The notes: generated by a model from the letters alone, not told the origin. A stretch of 64,000 nucleotides of DNA from an uncultured Muribaculaceae bacterium (GCA_910587475.1 CAJUMR010000008.1:11442-75441); one strand, 5' to 3'. Positions 7,462 through 16,303 are shown, counted from the stretch's first letter. Made by a program: numbers and translations.

Positions 7462-9052
7462 GAGTCGTCGCGGCATATTGGCAGTCGTTATGGCGGCTGT
7501 GGCCATGCTGGCTACGGCAGCCGTTGAGCCTTCGGACCGCGGGGGAGGCACACTGGATCATGCGATAGATTCGACCGATCAGTATCTGGCCCGCCGTCAG
7601 GAATTTGCACGCGCCAAGGCCGAGCGCATCGAGGCGCGCCGCCATCAGCTTGACAGAGTCGGCGCGGGCGCTGAGGCTGCGGCGATGATCGATCTCGGCC
7701 GAGAGTTCAGACGATACAATGTCGACTCGGCAGCCCGATATTTCACACAGGCCATCGATGCTGCCGCTGTAAGAGGCGACAGCTCGACGATGAAAACAGC
7801 CATGCTCGAACTTGCGGCCGTCAATCCGCTGCGCGGCATTATCAAGGAGTCGGTAGACATGTATGATGCGATCGACTCCTCGAGCCTACGCGACAGCGAG
7901 TTGACGCTCTATTACGACAAGGGCTTCGATGTGTATGTGACGACGGCCGAGTTTTACAATGATGATTATCACGGGAATGAGTACAGACGGAAGGCGCTGC
8001 AGTTCAGCGACTCGCTTGTCAGCCGTCTGCCTGAAGGTTCGGCCGAACAGCTCTACTACAAGGGCTGGAGCGCGATGAGACGCGGCGATCTGCCGACAGC
8101 CCTCACAGAGCTGAAATCGGCTCTCGGGCGGTCGTCGTTCGGCGAAGATCTTTATGCGAGGGCAACGGCATCGCTTGCCGACTACTATATGAACTATGTC
8201 CACGACCGCGACAAGGCTGCCTACTATCTGGCACTTTCGACCATGAGCGATGTCGCCGCCGGAACGAAGGAAACGACGTCGCTGCAGCGCCTGGGGCTCG
8301 ATCTCTATAAGCGCGGCGACATAGTGAGGGCTCACCGCTATATGTCTGTCGCTCTTGAAAATTCGATCGAGTCGGGGTCGAAGGTGAGGACGCTTGCCGA
8401 AGTCAACACATTTCCGGTTGTCTCGAAAGCTTACCGCGACAGAGATTATACGCGCATGCGCTGGCTTTATGTGCTTGTCGGGGTGCTGACGGCAGCGATG
8501 ATCGCCTTGGCAGTGATGGTATGGATTATCTACCGCTCGAAGCGGAGGTTGGCGTCGTACAGACAGCAACTCACAACGAGCAACATGCACAAGGACGCAT
8601 ATATCAACCAGATATTGGCTATCTGTTCGTCGTATATCGAGCGCATCGAGGAACTGAACCGCTTGATAGTGCGCAAGGTCAAGACCGGTCAGAGTCAGGA
8701 TCTCTGCCGAATGGTCGAAAGCGGCGAAATGATGCGCGAGCAGAGCGACAAGTTTCTGCGGTCGTTTGACAAGGCATTGCTCAGTATCTATCCCGACTTC
8801 GTCGGTCAACTCAACGGACTGCTGCGCGACGATGCTCGTTTCGGCGAACCGAGCGGCAGCAAGCTATCGCCCGAGCTGCGGATAGCCGCATTCATGAGAC
8901 TCGGCGTCGACGACAGCGCCCGTATAGCGAGACTGCTCGGATTGTCGCTGAACACGGTCTATACTTACAGAAACAAGCTCAGAAATCGTGCGAAAGACAG
9001 GGAAAATTTCGAGGCCGACATTGAAAAAATAGGTAATATCGCTAAATTATAG
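7451..9052 (+). CDS. DUF6377-type membrane regulator (TPR, TM, HTH)
   Basis: The 533-aa protein has a signal sequence and a periplasmic TPR-like helical domain (about 60-330). One transmembrane helix is near residue 340 (LYVLVGVLTAAMIALAVMVW), followed by a cytoplasmic coiled coil. The conserved C-terminus ends in a LuxR-like HTH (RIARLLGLSLNTVYTYRNKL). This order defines the Bacteroidetes DUF6377 family, thought to be one-component transmembrane regulators. I chose the ATG at 7451, with a second ATG at 7454; an in-frame GTG at 7439 would deepen the overlap. The 11-nt overlap with the Crp-family gene implies coupled expression. Confidence 0.82.
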   Translation: MMNRSRRGILAVVMAAVAMLATAAVEPSDRGGGTLDHAIDSTDQYLARRQEFARAKAERIEARRHQLDRVGAGAEAAAMIDLGREFRRYNVDSAARYFTQAIDAAAVRGDSSTMKTAMLELAAVNPLRGIIKESVDMYDAIDSSSLRDSELTLYYDKGFDVYVTTAEFYNDDYHGNEYRRKALQFSDSLVSRLPEGSAEQLYYKGWSAMRRGDLPTALTELKSALGRSSFGEDLYARATASLADYYMNYVHDRDKAAYYLALSTMSDVAAGTKETTSLQRLGLDLYKRGDIVRAHRYMSVALENSIESGSKVRTLAEVNTFPVVSKAYRDRDYTRMRWLYVLVGVLTAAMIALAVMVWIIYRSKRRLASYRQQLTTSNMHKDAYINQILAICSSYIERIEELNRLIVRKVKTGQSQDLCRMVESGEMMREQSDKFLRSFDKALLSIYPDFVGQLNGLLRDDARFGEPSGSKLSPELRIAAFMRLGVDDSARIARLLGLSLNTVYTYRNKLRNRAKDRENFEADIEKIGNIAKL

Positions 9053-9437
9053 TTTATATTTATGACTATATTGCGTTTTTGCAATAGCATGAATATCAAT
9101 ATAATAATCTAAATATCGCTTTTGAAATATTTATATTGCTCTTATATCATGATAAAATCGGCTCTCCGGTGATATAACTTTGCAGTGTAAATAATTATTA
9201 GGTCTAAGCAATTTATAAGCTTGTTAAAGATTTAAGTAAAAAAGGATTTTAAATGGTTTTAGGTATTTAGTGTTAGAGACACTTTCAGACAGCCGACCCG
9301 TGAGGGCCGGCTGTCTTGATTCATGGACGGCTGTGTTGAGGTCGAGTCATGATTTTGCACGGGGCTACCATATTATATTGAGGAAATAATATGTAATTTT
9401 GCGCAGTTAAAAAATTAAACGGATAAATGTTAGATTT
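9053..9437. other. intergenic region with terminator-like hairpin and -7 box
   Basis: This 385-nt gap holds a TAACTTTG box at 9175-9182, a strong hairpin at 9287-9316 and a TAATTTTG box at 9394-9401. The latter lies 36 nt before the LrgA-like gene. The first box plus the hairpin would bound a transcript of about 130 nt with no convincing ORF. Confidence 0.45.
9287..9316 (+). terminator. terminator-like hairpin after the DUF6377 gene
   Basis: AGACAGCCGACCC and GGGCCGGCTGTCT form a 13-bp stem with one mismatch and a GTGA loop. The T-run after it is weak (TTGATT), so termination is probable rather than certain. Confidence 0.5.
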
Positions 9438-9803
9438 ATGGCAAAGCAATTCGGAATATTGTTCGGATGTCTGGCTATCGGTGAATTGATCGCTCTGATC
9501 CCCGGACTGAACATACCCGGGAGTATACTCGGCATGATCGTGCTCACCGCTCTGTTGCAGCGAGGTATAGTAAGGCCGCAATCGATCAGCCAGATATGCA
9601 GGTTTCTGATATCGAACATGGGATTTTTCTTCGTGCCTCCCGGCGTGGCGCTCATGCTCTATTTCGATCTTATCGCCGAGGAGTGGCTTCCGATAACGGT
9701 GGCGAGCGTGGTCAGCACATTGCTTGTGCTTCTGGTGACCGGGCGTCTGCACCAATTTCTTCACAGTAGAATAAAACATCATAATAATGGACGTAATTGT
9801 TGA
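9438..9803 (+). CDS. lrgA: CidA/LrgA-family holin-like membrane protein
   Basis: This 121-aa protein has four hydrophobic helices. The conserved core PGLNIPGSILGMIVLTALLQ and the RFLISNMGFFFVPPGVALM segment are typical of LrgA/CidA. Family members are proposed to act with LrgB as holin/antiholin or as pyruvate/glycolate-type transporters. The gene overlaps lrgB by 17 nt, the usual arrangement. A TAATTTTG box (9394-9401) is the likely -7 element. Confidence 0.88.
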   Translation: MAKQFGILFGCLAIGELIALIPGLNIPGSILGMIVLTALLQRGIVRPQSISQICRFLISNMGFFFVPPGVALMLYFDLIAEEWLPITVASVVSTLLVLLVTGRLHQFLHSRIKHHNNGRNC

Positions 9804-10488
9804 TATTGTCAGGCAAGAAGTGGCGCTGATAACGCTGACTTTTCTGCTTTTCTGGGGAGCTTCGTATGTCCATCGCCGCACGGGTTGGGCTGTGTTCAAC
9901 CCGATGATAGTGACGATCGCCTGCCTGATTGTGTTTTTGAAGGTGACGGGTATAAGCTATGAAGAGTATTCTCACAGCGGTCATATGATAGAGTTCTGGC
10001 TTAAGCCTGCAATCGTTGCGCTGGCGCTGCCGCTCTACAATCAGTTGCGCAACATCAGGCGGCAATTCATGCCGTTGCTGTTTACGGAGGTGGTCGGTTG
10101 TGTCACGGGCATCGTGTCTGTTGCGCTGATTGCCAAGTGGTGTGGCGCGAGCCGCGAAATAGTGCTGTCGCTTGTGCCGAAGTCAGTGTCGACCCCCATC
10201 GCCATCGAGATCTCGCGTGAGCTCGGTGGCATACCGGCTCTTACGTCGGCGATAGTGATAATCGTCGGAATGTTGGGCGCTGTGCTGGGTATGAAGATGA
10301 TGGATCTCGGACGGGTGAAGAGCCCTGTGTCGAAAAGTCTCAGCATGGGCACGGCTGCGCATGCCATGGGCACCAACAAGATGAGCGAGTACGGCGACAG
10401 ATATGGGGCATACGCCACTCTTGGATTGATAATCAACGGAATACTTACTGCGTTCCTCGCCGGACCATTGGTGGAAATGGTAATATGA
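9787..10488 (+). CDS. lrgB: LrgB-family membrane protein
   Basis: The 233-aa inner-membrane protein carries LrgB hallmarks: FWLKPAIVALALPLYNQ, SLVPKSVSTPIAIEISRELG and GTAAHAMGTNKMSEYGD. It works with the LrgA/CidA partner encoded upstream and overlapping by 17 nt. Plastid and bacterial homologues export glycolate or pyruvate, so a metabolite-transport role is as likely here as autolysis control. Confidence 0.9.
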   Translation: MDVIVDIVRQEVALITLTFLLFWGASYVHRRTGWAVFNPMIVTIACLIVFLKVTGISYEEYSHSGHMIEFWLKPAIVALALPLYNQLRNIRRQFMPLLFTEVVGCVTGIVSVALIAKWCGASREIVLSLVPKSVSTPIAIEISRELGGIPALTSAIVIIVGMLGAVLGMKMMDLGRVKSPVSKSLSMGTAAHAMGTNKMSEYGDRYGAYATLGLIINGILTAFLAGPLVEMVI

Positions 10489-10556
10489 GGTGTTGGGAAA
10501 TGTCAAAAATTAAATAAAATTAACATAAATCAAGGAGGGAGTATGTAAATAATGTT

Positions 10557-10564
10557 TAAATTTG
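10557..10564 (+). promoter_or_regulatory. -7 box of the small OMP barrel
   Basis: TAAATTTG lies 34 nt before the ATG at 10599. A -33 TTTG is not found at standard spacing. Confidence 0.55.
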
Positions 10565-10598
10565 CGGCATACATATCAACACTTTAATCATAAATAAT

Positions 10599-11270
10599 AT
10601 GAAAAAACTGATTTTAGCTGCCGCTTTATTTGTGGCAGGCGCAACAATGGCACAGGCTCAGGATTACAACCGCGTGGGCGTTTCGTATGATCATTCAAAC
10701 CTCGGTTTCAACCGGAATATGGATATTCTCGACAGAGGCAGTGAGACTGTAGGCGATAATGGCTTCGCTCTGAACTATACTCATGGTTTCGGTGTGGCTC
10801 AGAACATGTTTGTCGAAGTCGGCGGTAATATCGATTTTCTTTTCGGCAGCAAGTCGATAAGCGAATACGACGAAAAACTTACTTACAAACATCAGAATAT
10901 CAACCTGCAGGTGCCCGTCAACTATGTTTACCGTTTCAATATCACTGACGGTGTGAGCATTGATCCCTATGTAGGTTTGAACTTCAAACTCCACTTCGCC
11001 AACAAATTCAAACTTGAATACAGCGACGAAGACGGCACTGAAAGCTCAGACTGGATTAGCGTTTATGACAAAGACAAGATGGGCAAGGACGACACCTGGA
11101 ACCGTTTCCAGATGGGATGGCACATCGGTGTAGGTCTGAATTATGAAAAATACTATCTTGGCGTTCAGTTCGGTACGGATTTCATTCCCGCTTACAGCGA
11201 AACAATTGACGGCGACAAGTACAAAGTCAACACTGCTGATGTGAAGATCACATTAGGCTACACATTCTGA
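10599..11270 (+). CDS. small outer membrane beta-barrel protein
   Basis: This 223-aa product has a clear signal peptide (MKKLILAAALFVAGATMAQA, cleavage near residue 20). It then alternates beta strands and ends in the aromatic strand VKITLGYTF, which is typical of an eight-stranded OMP_b-brl (Opa/OmpX-like) porin-type barrel. It is monocistronic, with a -7 box at 10557 and a strong terminator at 11295. Function is structural or unknown. Confidence 0.85.
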   Translation: MKKLILAAALFVAGATMAQAQDYNRVGVSYDHSNLGFNRNMDILDRGSETVGDNGFALNYTHGFGVAQNMFVEVGGNIDFLFGSKSISEYDEKLTYKHQNINLQVPVNYVYRFNITDGVSIDPYVGLNFKLHFANKFKLEYSDEDGTESSDWISVYDKDKMGKDDTWNRFQMGWHIGVGLNYEKYYLGVQFGTDFIPAYSETIDGDKYKVNTADVKITLGYTF

Positions 11271-11294
11271 TCGCAGCGATACAGAAGATAAAAT

Positions 11295-11340
11295 AATAAC
11301 TCAGGCTGGTGACTGATAGTCTCCGGCCTGAGTTATTTTA
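11295..11340. terminator. bidirectional rho-independent terminator
   Basis: AATAACTCAGGC (11295-11306) pairs perfectly with GCCTGAGTTATT (11326-11337), and T-rich tracts occur in both orientations. It serves the OMP gene on the plus strand and the DUF115 gene ending at 11344 on the minus strand. Confidence 0.85.
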
Positions 11341-11343
11341 TTG

Positions 11344-12207
11344 TCATAGAGTTGCCGGGAGGCTGCCCCTTGTGAATGCGTCGATGTAGCTGCCGGGTGT
11401 GGCGTTGATGATTGTGACGCCAAGCGAGTCGGCATAGCTCCTTATGAGATGGTAGCTCCGGAAAGCAGTGTAATAGCTTTTGATGATGTCGTGGAGGCGG
11501 TAGCCTCGATACTCGTTGCGCGAGCGCTGCACTTCGGCCGATGACTCTTTGTAGAAATGATTCATGCCCGAAACGACCTCGTTGTCGTCGGTTACCCTGA
11601 TGTCGCGCATCCATGAGTGGTCGGCACCACATATATATATACGGCGGTAGCCGAGCGCAATGCCGAGCATGATCGACGGTATCAGAACATTGCGGGGCCG
11701 CGGCATGGCGAGTCGGCTGCGATAGGCGATGCGGCGGAATGGTTTGAAGCCTTCGACCCCGACGGCGTTGAAAGTTTCGAGGGTTACGTCGGGCGGGAGC
11801 GACAGAGCAGCCATGAAGCCGCTGCGGTAGCGCCGGTCGATGAACAGGCGCATAGGCCATGTAACTGCCGAAAGGTTGTCGATCAGACGCCTGACGTTCG
11901 GATCGTCGGTCGCTCTGAAGAAATGGGGGTCGGCGAGAACGTAGTAATTTGGCTTGATGAGAGCGAATTCCGGTGAGTTTGCGGCGAAATTGACGGCAAG
12001 CGTCGGCATGGTTGCGAGCAGGTCGGCGTGGTCGGCTATGGTTTGCCGCAGCGAAGGTCCATTGGCAAGGATGATCAGCGGTTTGTCGGAAGCATCGGCT
12101 GCGCGGCCAATGGTTACGGGCCGCGACATCAAAGCGATCTTGGCTATGCCTTTGGCTGTGTCGGCCGTCTTGGCGATGAAATCAGAGACTGCTTTCATCG
12201 TAGACAT
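11344..12207 (-). CDS. DUF115/MptE-like protein, probable surface-glycan function
   Basis: The 287-aa protein contains PLIILANGPSLRQTI (about 43-57), the signature of DUF115/6-hydroxymethylpterin-pyrophosphokinase MptE-like domains. It also has VLADPHFF and IYICGADHSWM, residues that usually shape a nucleotide-sugar-like pocket. Bacterial members occur in glycan and flagellin glycosylation loci. The start overlaps the preceding SDR-like gene by 26 nt, so the two are probably co-translated. The glycan function is inferred from family context, not proven. Confidence 0.65.
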   Translation of the reverse strand: MSTMKAVSDFIAKTADTAKGIAKIALMSRPVTIGRAADASDKPLIILANGPSLRQTIADHADLLATMPTLAVNFAANSPEFALIKPNYYVLADPHFFRATDDPNVRRLIDNLSAVTWPMRLFIDRRYRSGFMAALSLPPDVTLETFNAVGVEGFKPFRRIAYRSRLAMPRPRNVLIPSIMLGIALGYRRIYICGADHSWMRDIRVTDDNEVVSGMNHFYKESSAEVQRSRNEYRGYRLHDIIKSYYTAFRSYHLIRSYADSLGVTIINATPGSYIDAFTRGSLPATL

Positions 12208-12895
12208 GGGTTTTGAGGTAATCGACTACCGAAACGGGGTTATAGAGCCCCGAAGACCTGAGTTTCTCGCATGAGAATGTCAGCGAGCGGCCGATGTCGG
12301 CGAGTTTTTTCTTTCCGAACAAGATCCTGTACCATCGGGCAGGGATGGAGAATATGCGCTTCTGGGCTATGCGCCATGCGAGAGCGTCGGCCAGATCCGA
12401 CAAGAGTGGGTCGACAGTGTCGGTGACGTTGAATGTGTCGTCGCATCCGATCACCGCACGGGCGGCGTCGGGCAAGCTGACGGCATGGACCACACTCCGG
12501 CGGGCTTCGTTGCCGGCGAGGGCGATGAATGTGCCTCGGGCAATCTTTCCGGCAAGATCACGAACCCATCCCGTCATGCCGGTGCAGACTATCGGCGCAC
12601 AGCGGAGAACAGTCGGTGTGAGCCCGCATTGGAGACAGCGCTCGCGGAAATCATGCTCATGGCGGGCAAATTCGGAACTGTCGCGCAGGGGCGTCAGTTC
12701 GTTGAACCCGCAGCCTTCAGAGACATCGTAGATTGCGGCAGACGATATCATCAAGGCGGCGTCGGCCCCGAGGTGGGAGTCGGAGATGCGGAATTCGGGC
12801 ATGAAACGCTCGAAATAGGGCCGTACACAAGGATTGCACGGCGTGAAAAGGTAGAGAACCGGACGCTGATCTTCGCTTTGGTTGTTGGTGGGCAT
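12182..12895 (-). CDS. degenerate NAD-dependent epimerase/dehydratase-like (SDR) protein
   Basis: The 237-aa product resembles the middle and C-terminal parts of extended SDR epimerases: DAALMISSAAIYD matches the 'SS.a.Y' strand, followed by VLRCAPIVCTGMTGWVRDL and the C-terminal cap. The N-terminus has no GxxGxxG nucleotide-binding motif, and the usual YxxxK pair is replaced (EFARHEHDFRERC). Catalysis as a normal epimerase is therefore doubtful. I start it at ATG 12893-12895, 26 nt below the TACTTTTG box; an upstream in-frame TTG would lie inside that promoter. It overlaps the DUF115 gene. Confidence 0.6.
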   Translation of the reverse strand: MPTNNQSEDQRPVLYLFTPCNPCVRPYFERFMPEFRISDSHLGADAALMISSAAIYDVSEGCGFNELTPLRDSSEFARHEHDFRERCLQCGLTPTVLRCAPIVCTGMTGWVRDLAGKIARGTFIALAGNEARRSVVHAVSLPDAARAVIGCDDTFNVTDTVDPLLSDLADALAWRIAQKRIFSIPARWYRILFGKKKLADIGRSLTFSCEKLRSSGLYNPVSVVDYLKTHVYDESSL

Positions 12896-12920
12896 AGTTG
12901 CGCAATTGATGAGTTTTGTG

Positions 12921-12928
12921 CAAAAGTA
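12921..12928 (-). promoter_or_regulatory. -7 box of the SDR/DUF115 operon
   Basis: The minus strand reads TACTTTTG, 25 nt upstream of the chosen start at 12895. This also argues against the in-frame upstream TTG start. Confidence 0.6.
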
Positions 12929-12971
12929 CAAAAAAGTTAAGCTATGCCGTCAGAGATAGGCCAAATTTTAA

Positions 12972-12979
12972 TAAATTTG
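12972..12979 (+). promoter_or_regulatory. -7 box of the glsA-glsB operon
   Basis: TAAATTTG lies 22 nt before the ATG at 13002 and is divergent from the 12921-12928 box. No -33 TTTG is seen at standard spacing. Confidence 0.6.
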
Positions 12980-13001
12980 CAGTTCGAACAATTCAGACCA
13001 G

Positions 13002-13871
13002 ATGGAAGAAACAGCATCAGCACCGATAAAAATCGACATCAAGGCGGTCGTCAGCGAGCGTCTCGGAGGAGTGTCGCGTGTTGTACCGGGCTTTTTTATC
13101 AGGAAGCTCGAGTCGCTGATCTGTCAGGATCGTCTGAATGCTCTGCTTGAGCATAATTTCCCGAAAGAAGGTGCGGATTTCTGCCGCGGAGTGCTTGAAG
13201 ATCTGAACGTGAAGGTCGATGTGGTCAATGCCGACCGACTTCCTCCGGTCGAACGCCGGAGGGTGATCATCGCTTGCAATCATCCGCTCGGGGGACTCGA
13301 CGGCATGGCTCTGATCGATTATTTCACCCGTCGCTATGGCGGCAAGGTGATGTTTATCGTCAACGATCTGCTGATGGCCGTCAAACCACTCGCGCCGGTG
13401 TTTCTTCCGATCAACAAGCATGGACGCCAGAGCCGCGCGTCGCTGACGGCCATCGATCACGTGATGCAGGGCGACCATCCGGTGCTGATCTTTCCGGCGG
13501 GTCTTGTGTCGCGACAACAGACGTCGGGGGGCGAGATCGCCGATCTTGAGTGGAAGAAGATGTTCATCAACAAGGCTATCGCCTTCAAGCGAGACATAGT
13601 GCCGCTTTATTTCGACGGTGAGAATTCGGAGCGTTTCTATTCGCTGGCGCGCCGCCGTCAGTCGCTCGGTCTGAAGTTCAACTTCGAGATGGCATTGCTG
13701 CCCTCTGAGGTGTTCAAGTCGGAGGGGAAGACGTTCAGGGTCAATTGCGGCCATCCGATCGCATGGCAGAGTCTTAGCGGCGGCAGCGAGGCCGAAGCAG
13801 AGGCCGGCGCTCTCCGCCGAATGGTCTACGACCTGAAGAAAGAATTAAGAAAACAGTCAAAAATACTATAA
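13002..13871 (+). CDS. glsA: glycine-lipid O-acyltransferase (PlsC-like), GlsA-type
   Basis: This 289-aa acyltransferase has the acceptor motif NHPLGGLDG (about 91-99), a variant of the PlsC HX4D box, and the downstream FPAGLVSR block. It is directly followed, 8 nt on, by a GNAT-type N-acyltransferase of the OlsB/GlsB family. In Bacteroides the GlsB/GlsA pair makes glycine lipids: GlsB N-acylates glycine and GlsA then O-acylates the 3-hydroxy group. The adjacent partner supports that role over glycerophospholipid synthesis. It probably acts at the inner membrane. Confidence 0.72.
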   Translation: MEETASAPIKIDIKAVVSERLGGVSRVVPGFFIRKLESLICQDRLNALLEHNFPKEGADFCRGVLEDLNVKVDVVNADRLPPVERRRVIIACNHPLGGLDGMALIDYFTRRYGGKVMFIVNDLLMAVKPLAPVFLPINKHGRQSRASLTAIDHVMQGDHPVLIFPAGLVSRQQTSGGEIADLEWKKMFINKAIAFKRDIVPLYFDGENSERFYSLARRRQSLGLKFNFEMALLPSEVFKSEGKTFRVNCGHPIAWQSLSGGSEAEAEAGALRRMVYDLKKELRKQSKIL

Positions 13872-13879
13872 TATAAAAG

Positions 13880-14812
13880 ATGAATCAACGAATCATTGAT
13901 CCGGTGGATACGGCGCTGATCGAAGCCGAACTGACAGACGAGCGCTTTCTCCGTGACACCCACAAGGCAGGAAACAAGATCTATGTGGTCGACGCCCATT
14001 GTGCACCTAACACTATGCGCGAAATCGGCCGCTTGCGCGAGATCGCTTTCCGGCTGGCCGGAGGCGGCACAGGCAAAGAATGCGATATCGACGAGTTTGA
14101 CACGATGGATCCGCCATGCCGCCAGTTGATCGTGTGGGAGCCTGAGAGCAAGTTGATTCTCGGCGGTTACAGGTTTATCTGCGGACGCGACATCAAGGTT
14201 GATGACAACGGACGCCCTCGCATAGCGACGAGCCATATGTTCAACTTCTCGGAGCGGTTTATGAAAGACTATCTGCCGTATACGCTCGAGCTCGGCCGGT
14301 CGTTTGTCAGACCCGAATATCAGTCGTCGCGCGCCGGAGCCAAGGCCATCTATGTGCTCGACAATCTTTGGGACGGCCTGGGTTCGCTTACGGTTGTCTA
14401 TCCCGATATCAAGTATCTTTTCGGCAAGGTGACGATGTATCCGAGCTATATGGAGAAATGCCGCGACATGATACTTTATTTCATGAACAAGCATTTCCCA
14501 GACAATGAGCATCTGGTGACTCCGATCACAGCGTTGCAGACCAACTGCGATGTGGCCGACATGGAGCGCCTGTTCACAGGGGCTGACTTCAAGGCCGACT
14601 ACAAGATCCTGAACGGCGAGGTGCACAAGTACGGCCTGAGCATACCTCCGCTGGTCAATGCCTATATGAGTCTTTCGCCGACGATGAAAATGTTTGGCAC
14701 GGCGATCAACGATGAGTTCGGCAATGTGGAGGAATCAGGAATATTGCTCGCTGTGTCGGAGATTCTTGAGGAAAAGAAACGCCGTCATATCGAGACTTTC
14801 ATTCGGCGATAG
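13880..14812 (+). CDS. glsB: glycine N-acyltransferase (OlsB/GlsB-like)
   Basis: The 310-aa protein has the GNAT-like core of hemolysin/OlsB proteins: IGRLREIAFRLAGGGTG (about 48-64), YRFICGRDI and LELGRSFVRPEYQ. This is the acyl-ACP-dependent N-acyltransferase that starts ornithine- or glycine-lipid synthesis; in Bacteroides the product is N-acyl-glycine. It is transcribed with the O-acyltransferase 8 nt upstream. Its 3' end overlaps the convergent flippase gene by 14 nt. The glycine specificity is taken from characterised Bacteroides homologues. Confidence 0.72.
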   Translation: MNQRIIDPVDTALIEAELTDERFLRDTHKAGNKIYVVDAHCAPNTMREIGRLREIAFRLAGGGTGKECDIDEFDTMDPPCRQLIVWEPESKLILGGYRFICGRDIKVDDNGRPRIATSHMFNFSERFMKDYLPYTLELGRSFVRPEYQSSRAGAKAIYVLDNLWDGLGSLTVVYPDIKYLFGKVTMYPSYMEKCRDMILYFMNKHFPDNEHLVTPITALQTNCDVADMERLFTGADFKADYKILNGEVHKYGLSIPPLVNAYMSLSPTMKMFGTAINDEFGNVEESGILLAVSEILEEKKRRHIETFIRR

Positions 14813-16250
14813 GACTGCGGTGGAGCAGGTAGTCGACGGTTTCGCGGAATACTGTCGACCGTCCGAGCCACATGATCAGGCAGTAAAGTCCGGCGGCCAA
14901 CACAATTTTAAGGATAAGAGAAATGACAATGTCGGTGATCTGAGAGGTCGCCAGCCATGTCACAGCCATGACCAAAGCGGCCACCGCCAAGTAGGGGAGC
15001 AGATCGGCGAGGACATGGCGCAGACTCAGACCGGTCTCGCGCCGGGCGTAATGATGCCAGACAAACAGCCATGCGATGTTGACGGTCACGTAGGCGATCA
15101 GCATCGTGTCGAGACCGAAGCGGTAGGTGACGAGCATCAGAGCTATCTGGGTTATGCCGATGGCAATCGTGTTCCACATGTAGATGGCCGGCCGGCCTAT
15201 GCTGTTGAATAGATTGCCGTAAAGGGTTGTGATCGGCATGAACGCTCCACCGATGCAAAGTATCTGCATGATAGGCACGGCCATCAACCACTTGGCGGTC
15301 ACGGAAATGACGATCAGTTCGCGGGCTACTAATGCGAGCCCGAGCATGGCCGGGAAGCTTACAAAGGCCGAGAAGCGGAGCATCTTGCGGAACACGCGGT
15401 GGAGCCGTTGTGGGTCGTCGACGGTGTGGCGCATCACGGGCTGTCCGACGCTGTTGATCATGCCGGACAGGGTAGAGTAGCCCATTGTTGTCCATTTGTT
15501 GCCCTGAGTGTAGAAGCCTGTCTGGGTCATGCCGTAGAAACGGCCGAGGAGCACCGAGAAGAAGTTGTTGTTGAAGTGGGTGAAAATAGCCACAGCCATC
15601 TGCTTGGCGCTGAATGGGATCATGTCGCGTATGGCCTTGAAAGAGAACGACATCTCGGGGCGCCAGTCGACCGACAGCCACAGCATCACGGTGAGCGACG
15701 TGGAATAGATGACGGTCTGGGCCGCGATGCCCCAGTAGCCGAGGCCGGCCATGGCGCATGCTATGCCGCCGACGCCTGAAATGGCTACAGAGGCGAGGAG
15801 TATCTTGCTCCGCTGCTTGATCTTGAGGTTGCGGAATAGATAGGCCGACGGGGTAGATCCCAACGCACCGATGAAGAAGCCAAGGAAAAGAAAGCGCGCG
15901 AGTGGCACCATGGCCGGCGTGTGGTAGAAGCGGGCGATCGGCTCCGCGAGAAAGAAGAGCGCGACATAGAACGCGGCTCCTACGGCTGCGTTGAACCAGA
16001 ACACTGAACTGTAGTCGGTCAGGGTGACGTTTTTACGGTTGACAATGGCGAGAGTGAAGCCGCTCTCGGTGAAAATGCCTGCGATTGCCGAAAAAATGGC
16101 GAGAGCCCCGACCACTCCGTAGTCGTCGGGCGAGAGTATGCGCGAGAGGATAATGCCGAATGCGAGGTTGAGCAGCTGCATGCCGCCCGACCCGATGCCT
16201 CCCCACAGGAGCCCTTTTGCTGTCTTTTGTTTGAGATTGCTGTCGGCCAT
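14799..16250 (-). CDS. polysaccharide flippase (MOP superfamily, WzxC-like)
   Basis: The 483-aa protein has about 12-14 hydrophobic helices and begins LKQKTAKGLLWGGIGSG, the usual N-terminus of WzxC-like lipopolysaccharide/oligosaccharide flippases. It also has the family segment YGMTQTGFYTQGNKWT. It should flip lipid-linked glycans across the inner membrane. No glycosyltransferase cluster is adjacent, so the substrate is unknown. A TAACTTTG box ends just 4 nt before the ATG, which implies a leaderless mRNA. It converges on glsB with a 14-nt overlap. Confidence 0.85.
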   Translation of the reverse strand: MADSNLKQKTAKGLLWGGIGSGGMQLLNLAFGIILSRILSPDDYGVVGALAIFSAIAGIFTESGFTLAIVNRKNVTLTDYSSVFWFNAAVGAAFYVALFFLAEPIARFYHTPAMVPLARFLFLGFFIGALGSTPSAYLFRNLKIKQRSKILLASVAISGVGGIACAMAGLGYWGIAAQTVIYSTSLTVMLWLSVDWRPEMSFSFKAIRDMIPFSAKQMAVAIFTHFNNNFFSVLLGRFYGMTQTGFYTQGNKWTTMGYSTLSGMINSVGQPVMRHTVDDPQRLHRVFRKMLRFSAFVSFPAMLGLALVARELIVISVTAKWLMAVPIMQILCIGGAFMPITTLYGNLFNSIGRPAIYMWNTIAIGITQIALMLVTYRFGLDTMLIAYVTVNIAWLFVWHHYARRETGLSLRHVLADLLPYLAVAALVMAVTWLATSQITDIVISLILKIVLAAGLYCLIMWLGRSTVFRETVDYLLHRSPIAE

Positions 16251-16254
16251 GTCG

Positions 16255-16262
16255 CAAAGTTA
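16255..16262 (-). promoter_or_regulatory. -7 box abutting the flippase start codon
   Basis: The minus strand reads TAACTTTG, then CGAC, then ATG. With initiation a few bases past the box, the start codon would be at or next to +1. Confidence 0.6.
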
Positions 16263-16303
16263 CGCATAATAGTTGTAAAATGTGTCACCCGACGGCGGTT
16301 ATG

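Noticed and set aside
7886..8809. 307-aa minus-strand frame inside the DUF6377 gene
   Set aside because: Arg/His-rich mirror frame caused by high G/C codon bias; the plus-strand product has a clear domain order.
13826..14626. 266-aa minus-strand frame opposite glsB
   Set aside because: Mirror frame of a conserved acyltransferase gene with no own promoter or family.
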